Shown here piece by piece: positions 20,601-28,829 of a DNA stretch of 64,000 nucleotides; the first letter of the stretch is position 1, and every line of letters begins with the position of its first letter. Both the position numbers and the translations under genes were made by a program. Origin of the DNA: Cellvibrio polysaccharolyticus (GTDB taxonomy: Bacteria; Pseudomonadota; Gammaproteobacteria; Pseudomonadales; Cellvibrionaceae). The notes beneath the pieces were generated by a model that did no database searches, was not told the DNA's origin, and saw only the letters and a list, made by a program, of their open reading frames with translations. The stretch covers positions 2,914,001 to 2,978,000 of the forward strand of contig NZ_PRDL01000001.1 in NCBI RefSeq assembly GCF_015182315.1, read 5' to 3'.

Positions 20601-20837
20601 GGTTTGTTGAAAAATATAGCGGTCTGCCGATGACATCAGCAACAACAAGGCATCCAGCTGGGTGAGCTCTTCGGTTAACTCGGGCAACATTTCGTAAAAA
20701 TGGGAAGACAGCTTTAATTCGCCCGTCCTGGGGATGACATACCAAAGCACGACATCTGATAGCTCCAGCCGATGACTGCCGGGGAAGTGCTCAAAATACT
20801 CGTGCTCGGATTCCGGATTTTGCGGTCCATTCTGCAT
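17658..20837 (-). CDS. PAS-GGDEF-EAL bifunctional cyclic-di-GMP protein
   Basis: 1059-aa cytoplasmic signalling protein with no clear membrane segment. The first ~380 residues match no domain I can name. A PAS-like region follows (about 385-640), then GGDEF with intact ARLGGDEFAVFL (about residue 715) but no RxxD inhibitory site just upstream. A complete EAL domain comes next: FEVLIRWHHPE (EVL variant retaining the catalytic Glu), NLSARNL, LEITES, DDFGTGYSSL, KIDRSF and AEGVENEE. It can be expected to hydrolyse c-di-GMP and perhaps also make it. It sits between two paralogous cupin genes, on the same strand as cupin A. Confidence 0.93.
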   Translation of the reverse strand: MQNGPQNPESEHEYFEHFPGSHRLELSDVVLWYVIPRTGELKLSSHFYEMLPELTEELTQLDALLLLMSSADRYIFQQTFSPVPDPDSHCAYTCEVSLSGLPRAPRFRFMGRRLRPDEQKSASRLLPRHIDDQLVYHGIAVSGQQWLAEPAPETVQQAVFNVFSESPVASLMTDCWGVFLQHNPALELLLQLPAQRVTRAVGRYNLLLDRQVMKQAMVWEKIRGFYQQAKAGSVELLYAPEEPYVQPPDKRKALDEAVLLRLEVSFLPLRDRAGKLDRMLVQLRAIARDVQPSPDIGVGVEEKEPLPTVQPALPVTSQPERLAALPGSKAAMEPLVLQQVGGGSCRRVEADSQAIRRSVDMVRLSVSRSSLLREDNTEWKFLFESLTCGAFYLDAQARVLNANRASKKWLGSVSLRGEWFFDLAFQWRDTLAVRNFVHGCLLSGKYSKRDSLLLTLKERDYVVSLELLPVNASGEVLVLMTDTTSFQQQLEELDGCEKRYRAFLEHASDAVWCFGFEKPIALDLPVDEMVARIAEYARLEECNQVLADMLKTPRQLLLNTPLLPEFSDQYLFDIRSFIEQDFCLVNYECSRCDETGRRFFYEISCVGIIENNHLRHFYGITKNLANHKHYLRRLEHQSSHDALTGLPNRSSLYKDIDQWIASDDYKTGALLLIDLDRFKEINDTLGHQCGDHLLQLIGARLLHCMRALPGTVARLGGDEFAVFLHNASNVGQARIAGQRILDSLRQQFDVKGFPVEISASIGIAIIPEQAADLSTLMRYADVAMYRAKREDRGVCLYSIDADPHSPRRLALISEVGRAIRENQFMLYFQPKVAVSDRSVCGFEVLIRWHHPEFGFILPGDFIPMVESTRLIYPLTAWVLEKSIQQCHLWLQEGKPASIAVNLSARNLMDETLPELIANLLEQYGVPASILELEITESALMTDPNRALLTLESISKLGVQLSIDDFGTGYSSLAYLKRLPVQTLKIDRSFISSMLNSVQDEVIVNSTIQLAHNLGLKVVAEGVENEELFIRLRLMGCDYAQGYHIGHPMPLQLLEVWLKD

Positions 20838-21316
20838 AATCTGTCACTTTATTAGTTATAGCAGTCATTGATCCTCTTCAGAAAAGTGTAGTCATCATTT
20901 GCGAGAAAGGTTAATACGCATACAACCCTCAAGGCCTGATTCTTCGGTCAGGTAAATCGCAGGGAAAAGTAAAACAGGGAAGCCAAAAGTGTTTATGCAA
21001 AAAACCAATAATAAATGCCATTTTGATAAGGAAATATCTCCTTATTCGACAGCATCACTGTTCGCAGAAAAACACGCTACTACACTCTTGAGCCCGAACC
21101 GGGAATGTAAAGATTCGGGTTATGCCCGTGAGACAGGAAATATCGTGCACAGCCACCAGGGAAACCTTAGCAAAACACGAATTTTTTAATCCCCGCCACA
21201 TTGCCCACTTATTCCCGTAAAACCTCGCCTCGGGATACTGCAATCTGCTGAACATCCTGATACTCTGAAAACCAAACCACTTTAAATAATAATTATTTTT
21301 TTGAGTCTATTTTTTT
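20838..21316. other. Divergent intergenic region between the GGDEF-EAL gene and cupin B
   Basis: 479 bases without a supportable gene; short open frames exist on both strands but lack ribosome sites and family resemblance. The last 60 bases before the cupin B ATG are very AT-rich and lack a Shine-Dalgarno, suggesting an unstructured leader. Promoters for both flanking genes must lie here, but I cannot place them with confidence. Confidence 0.4.
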
Positions 21317-22327
21317 ATGACTATTTCCCTCAAAAAAACCCTTGAATGGCACCCGCCCACTCGGGAAGAATTTCAACAGGATGTTATCCCGCTTTACCGT
21401 CCGGTCATCATTCGTAACTATTTAAAACACTGGCCGGCTATCGCCCGGCAAGCGCAATCACCTGCCGCGCTGGCGGATTACATCAAGTCGTTTGATCAGG
21501 GGAAAAATGTGGTCACCTACCTGGGTGATCCATCAATACAGGGAAGATTTTTCTATCAGAATGATATGCAAGGTTTCAATTTTGAACGCATTACTGAAAA
21601 ACTGACCCATGCTATTGATCGTATTTTATCGCACATGGAAGACACTGCCCCACCGGCGGTTTATTCCGGAGCAGTTTCCATAGCCGATAATATTCCCGGG
21701 TTCTCAGCAGAGAACCGCTGCGAGTTGGCAGGCCACACCGCAGTGGCAAGAATCTGGATGGGTAACGCAGCGACAGTTTCTACCCACTACGACATGCTGG
21801 ATAACATCGTGGGAGTTGTCGCCGGTCGGCGACGCTTTACCTTGTTCCCACCGCAACAACTGTGCAACCTGTATGTAGGCCCTATCGACTTTACGCTATC
21901 CGGCCAGCCGGTCAGTATGGTGTCACTAAAAGAGCCGGATTTTGAAAAATACCCACGCTTTAAAGAGGCGTTGGCCGCTGCGGAAGTAGCCGAACTTGAA
22001 CCCGGTGATGTTTTGTATATCCCCAAGCTCTGGTGGCACCACGTTGAATCACTGGATCGCTTTAATACGATCGTTAATTACTGGTGGAACAACACAGCAC
22101 TGGGGAGTGATATTCCCTTTACCACGATGATGCATGGGCTACTCTCTATCAGCCATTTACCCCGACCGGAGCGCGAAGCCTGGCGAGCTTTTTTTGATCA
22201 TTATTTATTTCAGCTGGACGATGATCCGGTAGCGCACATCGAACCGGCGCACCGTGGCATATTGGGGCGCATGACTCCGGAGCTGTATAAAAAAATCAAG
22301 GCCTATATTCTTTCAACCCTGAGATAA
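21317..22327 (+). CDS. Cupin_8 / JmjC-like (FIH-type) oxygenase-like protein B
   Basis: 336-aa cytoplasmic protein of the same family as the gene at 16403-17509 and its diverged paralogue. Metal ligands are HYD (His157, Asp159) and His241 in LWWHHVESL; GRRRFTLFPPQQ and EPDFEKYPRF are shared with protein A. The N-terminus is shorter. The start ATG 21317 lies in an AT-rich leader without a clear ribosome site. It converges with sapC, separated by a hairpin. Its position next to the TonB receptor-halogenase-SapC operon suggests a role in modifying the same unknown target. Confidence 0.86.
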   Translation: MTISLKKTLEWHPPTREEFQQDVIPLYRPVIIRNYLKHWPAIARQAQSPAALADYIKSFDQGKNVVTYLGDPSIQGRFFYQNDMQGFNFERITEKLTHAIDRILSHMEDTAPPAVYSGAVSIADNIPGFSAENRCELAGHTAVARIWMGNAATVSTHYDMLDNIVGVVAGRRRFTLFPPQQLCNLYVGPIDFTLSGQPVSMVSLKEPDFEKYPRFKEALAAAEVAELEPGDVLYIPKLWWHHVESLDRFNTIVNYWWNNTALGSDIPFTTMMHGLLSISHLPRPEREAWRAFFDHYLFQLDDDPVAHIEPAHRGILGRMTPELYKKIKAYILSTLR

Positions 22328-22339
22328 CATTAAGCCAGA

Positions 22340-22393
22340 CCGCGGTCAGAATATTACCGCCACACTGCAGGTTTGGCGCTACTCTGACCGCGG
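22340..22393. terminator. Long-loop hairpin between cupin B and sapC
   Basis: CCGCGGTCAGA (22340-22350) and TCTGACCGCGG (22383-22393) form a perfect 11-bp stem around 32 nt in the gap between convergent genes. There is no T-run, so a bidirectional terminator or transcript-stabilising role is inferred from position. Confidence 0.6.
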
Positions 22394-22411
22394 CCAATTC
22401 GCGGATTTTCT

Positions 22412-23137
22412 TCACCCATTACACTTTCGGTTCTTTTTATCAATCAAGGTATACAGGTGGCCGAAAGAAGCCAGCATAGTGTAAATCGGTTGCAAATAGC
22501 CAAGTGAGTGCAGTTCCGCGATGGATTCTCCCGGCAATGACTTAAGCTTGTTTTCGTCAATCGAGTAAAAGCCCTGAATATGGCGTTGCTCATTATTGAT
22601 TAACTCAATTTTCAACGTAGTGGGGGCAATAAGATTCAGTGTCAGCAGTTTATTGATAAAACTATTGGTATCGGTAAAGCCGTCTTGCAAAACTTTTAGC
22701 ACTGATGTCATTTTTTCCAGATAAGGTGTAGGAAAGCCTCTTTCGTTAAATAGCGCCTCTCCTTCCTGCTTTTGTACACGCGGATCCGCCTCGTTAATAA
22801 ATACAACCTGTTCGCTCTCGTCCGCAGCCGCACCCGGTTTATTCTGCACACCCACCATAAACGGGTGGCGGGTAACATTAAGCGGAATATACAAAGCATT
22901 CCACTCGTCATTTTCTATAAAAAGATTTTCTCCTTCATCAAAACCAAATACCGCCACGCTGACAAAAAAACCGGTATCCGGGTTCTTGGTGAAAAGAATC
23001 GGGTAATTCACTACCAGCTGCTGAAACTCCTGCATGATTACCGAACTGTTACGAAGCCTAAGAGCATTGCCAATGGGCTTGCTTGTTACACGGAGGTCTT
23101 TATGCTGTGTGCTGCTTAATAACACGGGCTGGTTCAT
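22412..23137 (-). CDS. SapC-family protein
   Basis: 241-aa protein of the SapC family, named after a Campylobacter S-layer-associated gene but biochemically undefined. Typical features are the N-terminal LSSTQHKDLRV, the segment YPILFTKNPDTGFFVSVAVFG, and the C-terminal linker FYSIDENKLKSLP...LHSLGYLQPIYTMLASFG. No signal peptide or membrane helix is visible. It is the third gene of the operon TonB receptor -> halogenase -> SapC, 67 bp after the halogenase gene. SapC genes recur in such clusters in polymer-degrading Proteobacteria; the function remains unknown. Confidence 0.88.
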   Translation of the reverse strand: MNQPVLLSSTQHKDLRVTSKPIGNALRLRNSSVIMQEFQQLVVNYPILFTKNPDTGFFVSVAVFGFDEGENLFIENDEWNALYIPLNVTRHPFMVGVQNKPGAAADESEQVVFINEADPRVQKQEGEALFNERGFPTPYLEKMTSVLKVLQDGFTDTNSFINKLLTLNLIAPTTLKIELINNEQRHIQGFYSIDENKLKSLPGESIAELHSLGYLQPIYTMLASFGHLYTLIDKKNRKCNG

Positions 23138-23204
23138 ATCCGCTTCTCTGAAAAATGGCTTCGATAGAAAATTTTCAAAAATTACCTGAAAAATACTGAT
23201 GATT

Positions 23205-24761
23205 TCAGATTTTTTGAAAACCGTACTGGTGTACCTTGTTAAGCAGCTCCCGATGCGCTGGCAAGCTGGACACGACTCGCTGGATCATTCGTTCGTTATC
23301 ACTCAATTGACGCCGGGCGAATTCAATATCGGCTTCGGTAAGCCGGATGTGATCGGAACGGGTTTTGAAGCCCATGCCGTACAAAACATATTGGTAACTG
23401 GCCGCCGGGAACACTTCACAGCGGCTGGTGAAATCATGATCCCAGGGGTGCTGATAACGCCACAAGTCCATCAACTCTTTCAAACTGTCAGGAATGGTTG
23501 CCGGGTCCCGGTTGTCGATCCAGAACTGGTTATCCGTGCGCTTGCTCAAAATATAATGCAATTTCAGAAAATCGATAATGCGATCCCAGCTGTATTGAAA
23601 GGTTTCGTTGAAACGTTTGGCAATGGTGTCCATGACTTCCCGGCAACGGGGTAACTGGTCACTTATCATCTCTGCCGATAGCTCCACCAGCACCAGCGCG
23701 GAGGCTTCCAGCGGTTCGAGAAAGCCGGCAGACAAGCCCACCGCTACGCAGTTATTTTTCCAGAAGAGTTTTCGATGCCCGGCAGTAATGGGAATTTTGC
23801 GCACACTGCAATTGGCGGCACTTTTGCCGACGGTGGCTTCGAGGTAACGAAATAGCGCTTGCTCGGCTTTTTCATCGTCGGTGTGGCGGCTTGAATAGAC
23901 ATGGCCAATACCACGACGCGACTGCAAACCGATATCCCAAATCCAGCCAGCCTCCTGCGCGGTAGAGATGGTATGCGAGGCGATACTGCAATTTTCCGTG
24001 GCGTAGGGTGCTTGCACAGCCAGTGCTGTATCAATGAACAACACATCGGTTTTATCAACAAAAGGCACCTTGTAATGTTCGCCCAGCAACAGCGAGCGAA
24101 AGCCGGTGCAATCAATAAAAAGATCGCCTGCCACATCGCCGTGATTGTTAGTAGAAACGAAAGCGATATCGCCGTTGTCAGCGGAGTTTATCTTTATCAC
24201 GTTGTCAGAAATATACGCTACGCCCAACCGGGTAAGGCAGTGTTTTTTCAGGAACTCGGAGAACTTTCCGGCGTTAAGATGGTAGGCATAATTGGCAACG
24301 GCCTCATACTCCGGCGTGGTCATACTTTTTGGCGCCAGACCATTTTCGCAAAGTGCTTCCTGATAACAAACCGCTTGGGAAAAAGATTTTTCGTGTGGAT
24401 GTTGTTGCCAGTAAGGTGCCATGTTGCCTTGATGGAAACCGGCAGGTAGCACCAGCGGGTGGTAATAAAAATCATCTTCCGAGCCGTCAACCCATTTGGC
24501 GAATTTTGCGCCCTGCTTGAAAGCAGCATCACACTCACGCAAAAAATCGGTTTCGGAAATACCCATTTTTCGCAAGGTGCCACGCATGGTGGGCCAGGTG
24601 CCTTCACCCACACCAATCGGTTTTATATCGGGTGATTCAATCAAAGTGACTTTGATGCCAAATTCGGACGCGGCGTGATGTTTGGCAGCGATGGTGCCAG
24701 CGGTGATCCAGCCGGCGGTTCCGCCGCCAACAATAACGACAGATCTGAGAGGGGTTGTCAT
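23205..24761 (-). CDS. Flavin-dependent tryptophan halogenase family protein
   Basis: 518-aa protein of the flavin-dependent tryptophan halogenase family; characterised members use FADH2, O2 and halide to make HOCl/HOBr that is channelled to an active-site Lys. The FAD motif GGGTAGW is at residues 12-18, VGEGTWPTM follows, and the catalytic Lys is Lys82 in AAFKQGAKFAKW. The Glu-containing motif SAGFLEPLEASA is present. The signature WxWxIP reads WIWDIG (273-278), with Gly replacing Pro. The gene lies between the TonB receptor and SapC genes on the same strand, with no free-tryptophan pathway genes nearby. The substrate may therefore be a peptide, an indole compound or an imported molecule. 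Family assignment is firm; halogenating activity is inferred. Confidence 0.9.
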   Translation of the reverse strand: MTTPLRSVVIVGGGTAGWITAGTIAAKHHAASEFGIKVTLIESPDIKPIGVGEGTWPTMRGTLRKMGISETDFLRECDAAFKQGAKFAKWVDGSEDDFYYHPLVLPAGFHQGNMAPYWQQHPHEKSFSQAVCYQEALCENGLAPKSMTTPEYEAVANYAYHLNAGKFSEFLKKHCLTRLGVAYISDNVIKINSADNGDIAFVSTNNHGDVAGDLFIDCTGFRSLLLGEHYKVPFVDKTDVLFIDTALAVQAPYATENCSIASHTISTAQEAGWIWDIGLQSRRGIGHVYSSRHTDDEKAEQALFRYLEATVGKSAANCSVRKIPITAGHRKLFWKNNCVAVGLSAGFLEPLEASALVLVELSAEMISDQLPRCREVMDTIAKRFNETFQYSWDRIIDFLKLHYILSKRTDNQFWIDNRDPATIPDSLKELMDLWRYQHPWDHDFTSRCEVFPAASYQYVLYGMGFKTRSDHIRLTEADIEFARRQLSDNERMIQRVVSSLPAHRELLNKVHQYGFQKI

Positions 24762-24817
24762 AACAGTTTACCCGATAGAGAAATCATTATTATTTTACAA
24801 ATCAAGGTGTGCAAAAT

Positions 24818-24835
24818 GGCCGCCCGAAGGCGGCC
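24818..24835 (-). terminator. UUCG-capped hairpin between the TonB receptor and halogenase genes
   Basis: Read on the transcribed strand: GGCCGCC-TTCG-GGCGGCC, a perfect 7-bp GC stem with the extra-stable UUCG tetraloop, followed by ATTTTG. It lies in the 132-bp spacer after the receptor stop codon. It may partly terminate transcription or protect the receptor mRNA, so that the receptor is made in excess of the enzymes. Confidence 0.6.
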
Positions 24836-24893
24836 CACATCCTTGTCACTTCATGCTTTACAACCTGTTACTACTTCAAATGGAACGCGTTGA

Positions 24894-27770
24894 CTAGAAG
24901 CTGGCACGAATGCCCACCGCATAACGGGAGCCGGTAGAAATAGCTTCATAGAGTTGCTCTTTGTAACGACCGTGCGAACGATAACCTTCACTGGTAACGT
25001 TAATACCTTCAAGCAACACAGTGACGTTGTCAGTAATGTCGTAACTCATACTGAAGTCCCACTGTCCGTAATCTTCCACAATCACGGCATCACCACCCTG
25101 CACTTGCGAGAAGCCTTGCAGGAATGAATCACGCCAGTTGTAGGTTATACGAGCCTGGAAAGGCCCATTTTCGTAGTAACCCATCATATTGGCAGAGTCG
25201 CTCAAGCCGGTAATCGCAAAGCGCTGGCTAACGTCTTCAACATCCAGCTCACGGTTGGTGCTTACGAAGGTCGCATTGGCGCCAACCCCGAAGCCCGTTT
25301 CGCCAATAGCATGTTGAATGGCAATTTCCGTACCACGCACCTTCGCCGTTGGGCCGTTAACATCAGAACTGATTTTGAACACGCCTACATCGGCGGTGGT
25401 GGTATTCGGATTCTCAAACGAACCCCCGTTGGAACTCGGATCAGTGACATTGTTGATGGTTCCTTCACGCACACCACCCACAATAAAGTCATTAATGAAT
25501 TTTTCAAAATAACCCACTGACACGTAACTCAGTTCCGAGTAATACCATTCCAGCCCGAGATCAATATTATCAGCGGAGAAAGGTTTCAAACCGGGGTTAC
25601 CCGCATTGGCGTTGAGCTCGCCGCCTGGCCGTGTAATACCCAGCGTACGGGTTGACCTCAGCGAAGCAATGTTCGGACGGGTAATGGTTCTTCCTGCGGC
25701 AAAACGGCCAACCAGATCGTCAGTGATATTCAGTCTTACTGCCAGGTTGGGCAGTAAAACATCATAACTTTGCTTCTCTGTATATTGGGTCATACCGCCA
25801 GCAGCATAAATTGCTTTCAATGAAGTGGGGTCAGCATATTCAAAGCCGGTAAGCACCTGTTCAGAACCTGTTGAGGTGATATCGGTGCTCTCCAAACGAA
25901 CACCCGACTGAATATGAACAGGCATATTGAAAAACTCGGTGTCCACATCCAACTGAATGTAGGAAGCGAGTGTTTCTTCTTCAACCAGATAACTGTTTGG
26001 TGACCACTCGGTGGGGATTTGCGAATAGCCATCCCCCATCGCCGGCCAGATATAGGCAAACACATCACTCGGGTCGAAGTAAACCCACTCGCTCGGAAGG
26101 CCTTGCCGGCCACTGAATTGATCCAGGAAGCCACTACCGATCGTCGTACGTCGGGTCAGCGCGTCGGCACCAATAACCGGGAAGCCGTACATACCGGCAA
26201 AATCTTCTACCACGTTTGCCGGCTCGTGCGCGTTGTATTTCAGGCGATTGTTTTTGCTTTGATCGGTGTACATCAAGCCTGCCCGGAAAACGATATTATC
26301 TTCCGACCAGTTACCCTCGATTTTGAACTGGTTAAGTTCATCTTCGGTATTACCGCTTTGAATATCGTTGCGGTGCGCGCGTAGTAAATCGGTAGCTATC
26401 TGTCCATCAGGCCCGGTGCCGGTCATTGAACCGTTCGGGTCAAGGCCATTGGCAGCAGCCCAGGCATAACAATTGGCAAAACCGGCATCAGTCCAGCCGG
26501 TATTGGTTGCCGGAGCACAATTGGGCGCCTGTACTCTGCCCGGGTTGGCATTGTAAATATCTTGCACCGTTGGTAACTCGGCACCATCCATAATACGGAA
26601 GCGCTGCTGGTTACGATAACCGACAATGGCCTGATATTGATTAAACTCGCCGCCCGGGTTTTGCTCGGATTTGGCGAAGTTTGCATCGAAAGTCATGCTG
26701 AATTTGTCGGTCACTTCCCATTCAACATTGATACCGAACGAATTGTTTTCGGAAACGGTTTCATTCCAGTTCTGAATGTTATCAAACGTCCCTTCTTCGA
26801 ACATATCAATGGCGGTTCCGTTTTCATTGATAAGGACATTTTGTACACCGCCGGAGTTAAACCATACCCCGAATTGGGAGCTTTTATGCTCGTTATGCAA
26901 CTCGGAATAAAGATAATCCGCAGTCACCGTCAAACTGTCTGACGGGGCGTATTGAAAAACCAGATTGGCGTTAGTACGGGTACGCTCGGACTCTTGCAGC
27001 GAAATGTTGTAATTTTGCGGCATAAAAGTATTGGGCGTTTTATTGGTTTCAGGGTTGAGCAAACGATTGCCGAAATTCGGATTCACCACCCAACCATCTA
27101 CCGCCACACGCTCCTGCTCGTATTTACGCTGCTGGTGCGATGCGGCAAAAAGAACACCGAATGTGCCATCTGCAAACGTATTACTGATCAGCCCTGAAAC
27201 TTCCGGTGTCACCGATCCTTCATCAATATCCGAAACACCTTTTACACTGCCCGCGACACGGAAGGCACCAATATCCAATGGCCTTGCAGTATTGATATTA
27301 ATGGTGGAACCGATACCACCGGAGGGGTTCACCGCGCTGGAGGTTTTTTGTACTTCAACACCACTGACCAATTCGGCAGCCAGATCGTTAAAGTTAAAGC
27401 TACGCCCGGCACCACTACTGGGCATTTGTCGCCCGTTAGTCGTTACCATATTGAAGTTGGGACCAAAGCCCCGCACGGATACCGAGTTGCCTTCACCCGC
27501 GTTACGGTCAATGGAAACACCGGAAATACGTTGCAGAGATTCCGCCAGGTTGGCATCGGGGAACTTACCGATGTCTTCTGCCGAAATAGCTTCTACTACG
27601 CCACCCGCTTCACGCTTGATATCCATCGCTCTTTCAAGCGATGCGCGAATACCCGAAACATACACCTCTTCTACGACCGAACCACTCTCCTGCGCCACCA
27701 CCGTTACCGATAATGATGATGACGCGACTGCAACGAGGATTGCGTGTGACAATTTATTCTTATTAAACAT
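24894..27770 (-). CDS. TonB-dependent receptor (Xanthomonas/Caulobacter type)
   Basis: Outer-membrane active transporter of 958 aa. A signal peptide (MFNKNKLSHAILVAVASSSL...VVAQ) is followed by a TonB-box-like EEVYVSGI and the plug sequence ISAEDIGKFPDANLAESLQR, RISGVSIDR and GEGNSVSVRGFGPNFNMV. These are hallmarks of the subfamily that includes the maltodextrin receptor MalA of Caulobacter. The barrel ends in AVGIRASF with a terminal Phe. I chose ATG 27770 rather than the upstream in-frame ATG 27788 because AGGAG lies 7 nt before it. First gene of the operon receptor-halogenase-SapC. No SusD-like partner is nearby. The substrate is unknown; an oligosaccharide is favoured by the family and by the amylase remnant. 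Confidence 0.94.
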   Translation of the reverse strand: MFNKNKLSHAILVAVASSSLSVTVVAQESGSVVEEVYVSGIRASLERAMDIKREAGGVVEAISAEDIGKFPDANLAESLQRISGVSIDRNAGEGNSVSVRGFGPNFNMVTTNGRQMPSSGAGRSFNFNDLAAELVSGVEVQKTSSAVNPSGGIGSTININTARPLDIGAFRVAGSVKGVSDIDEGSVTPEVSGLISNTFADGTFGVLFAASHQQRKYEQERVAVDGWVVNPNFGNRLLNPETNKTPNTFMPQNYNISLQESERTRTNANLVFQYAPSDSLTVTADYLYSELHNEHKSSQFGVWFNSGGVQNVLINENGTAIDMFEEGTFDNIQNWNETVSENNSFGINVEWEVTDKFSMTFDANFAKSEQNPGGEFNQYQAIVGYRNQQRFRIMDGAELPTVQDIYNANPGRVQAPNCAPATNTGWTDAGFANCYAWAAANGLDPNGSMTGTGPDGQIATDLLRAHRNDIQSGNTEDELNQFKIEGNWSEDNIVFRAGLMYTDQSKNNRLKYNAHEPANVVEDFAGMYGFPVIGADALTRRTTIGSGFLDQFSGRQGLPSEWVYFDPSDVFAYIWPAMGDGYSQIPTEWSPNSYLVEEETLASYIQLDVDTEFFNMPVHIQSGVRLESTDITSTGSEQVLTGFEYADPTSLKAIYAAGGMTQYTEKQSYDVLLPNLAVRLNITDDLVGRFAAGRTITRPNIASLRSTRTLGITRPGGELNANAGNPGLKPFSADNIDLGLEWYYSELSYVSVGYFEKFINDFIVGGVREGTINNVTDPSSNGGSFENPNTTTADVGVFKISSDVNGPTAKVRGTEIAIQHAIGETGFGVGANATFVSTNRELDVEDVSQRFAITGLSDSANMMGYYENGPFQARITYNWRDSFLQGFSQVQGGDAVIVEDYGQWDFSMSYDITDNVTVLLEGINVTSEGYRSHGRYKEQLYEAISTGSRYAVGIRASF

Positions 27771-28495
27771 ACCACTACTCCTGAACATTGAGTTTTAGCG
27801 GTAGAGCTGAATGCACCCGAGTAAAAAAAGGAAATAGAGAAAAGGAATCCCGACTGTCCTGACTCGAGAAGCTCCGCGACTTACATGAAATACAGCTTTT
27901 AGCTATTTATTGTATTAATCCAAAAATGACACACCGAAAGTGAGTGATTTATTATTTACCCACCCTTATGGTCAAAACGAATATTAAACAGCTTTAAGTC
28001 CGAGTCAACTGTCTTTACACACGCGGCCAGCAGGGGAAAATGTATTGTGATGGCGTTTCAATAATTGAAGGAGGTTTAAACCGCTGATGAGGAAAAATTT
28101 TCCGTTTACCATCAATAACGAAAAAAGTAGCGGCGCATTTTAGATGAGAAGAATTTATCGCATTGGTATCAATCACTTACAGGTGCTCATGAAAATTTGC
28201 ACCCACACCTGATTCAAAGAAAAAGCAGATTAATAAAAAATATGACTTTCGATAAAATCCAGAAAAAATCAAATATAAAATAAATTTTACAAACAAACCG
28301 AAAGTCCCAAACAAAACTTAACGTAATTTTTATCAAAAAATCAGATATTTTTTTAAGAAATACTCGTTTTACACACAAGTACACAAGATAAAAATAAAAC
28401 CCTGACCCAGTGCTTTATGCCAACAAATATGCACTTACTATTTTTTCGCGCCATTCCATTTTTTATAAAAACAGCATGTAACGGGTTTCAACATT
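27771..28495. other. AT-rich non-coding region upstream of the TonB receptor operon
   Basis: About 720 bases with strong AT bias (especially 28200-28480) and no convincing gene. It includes a candidate receptor promoter (27980-28008) with a leader of about 200 nt. An 18-codon open frame at 28087, preceded at 12 nt by GGAGG, is too short and too far from its ribosome site to call. The rest looks like unconstrained spacer. Confidence 0.4.
27980..28008 (-). promoter_or_regulatory. Candidate promoter of the TonB receptor operon
   Basis: On the reverse strand TTGACT (28003-28008) is followed after 17 bp by AATATT (27980-27985), 5/6 and 4/6 matches to sigma-70 hexamers. It is about 210 bp upstream of the receptor start, so the transcript would have a long leader. 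Confidence 0.4.
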
Positions 28496-28526
28496 AAAAA
28501 AGCCCGCCTCAAAAAAAGAGACGGGC
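28496..28526 (-). terminator. Intrinsic terminator of the cytochrome-hydrolase-slyX operon
   Basis: On the transcribed strand GCCCGTCTC-T7-GAGGCGGGC (one G-T pair) is followed by a run of six T. It lies about 60 bp after the slyX stop. Confidence 0.9.
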
Positions 28527-28589
28527 TTCACATTGAGCCATACAAGAAGACTTGCATGGCAGCTATAGCAACAGGTATTACCACATGTA

Positions 28590-28829
28590 CTAATAGTGCG
28601 GCGGGCGCTCCTGATCCGGGCGGGCAGAGCCCTGCTCCTGCGTGTACATGTAATCGTCTAATCGCTTGGCCATTAACGCGACCTGCTGGCGTAACCGGAT
28701 AATTTCCTGGTCTTGCCGGGTAATGACACTATTCAGTTCGTTCAGTGTGTCCTCCTGAAAAGCCACCCGGGTTTCCAGCTCGATTAATCGTTCCTGCAAG
28801 TCGCTGGTGCTGTCCTGTGAAAGACTCAT
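28590..28829 (-). CDS. slyX: SlyX family protein
   Basis: 79-aa coiled-coil protein. LQERLIELETRVAFQEDTLN followed by ELNSVITRQDQEIIRLRQQ is the SlyX signature, and the tail ends in the family's RPPHY. Cytoplasmic; role unknown. Its ATG overlaps the stop of the upstream serine hydrolase gene (ATGA), and an intrinsic terminator follows, so it is the last gene of a three-gene coupled operon. Confidence 0.9.
   Translation of the reverse strand: MSLSQDSTSDLQERLIELETRVAFQEDTLNELNSVITRQDQEIIRLRQQVALMAKRLDDYMYTQEQGSARPDQERPPHY

Noticed and set aside
20989..21189. 66-codon open frame in the divergent intergenic region
   Set aside because: No ribosome site, no family resemblance, and an overlapping open frame on the other strand; expected by chance.
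28087..28143. 18-codon open frame with an upstream GGAGG
   Set aside because: The ribosome site is 12 nt away, the peptide is tiny and unrecognised, and the surrounding region is random-looking AT-rich DNA.
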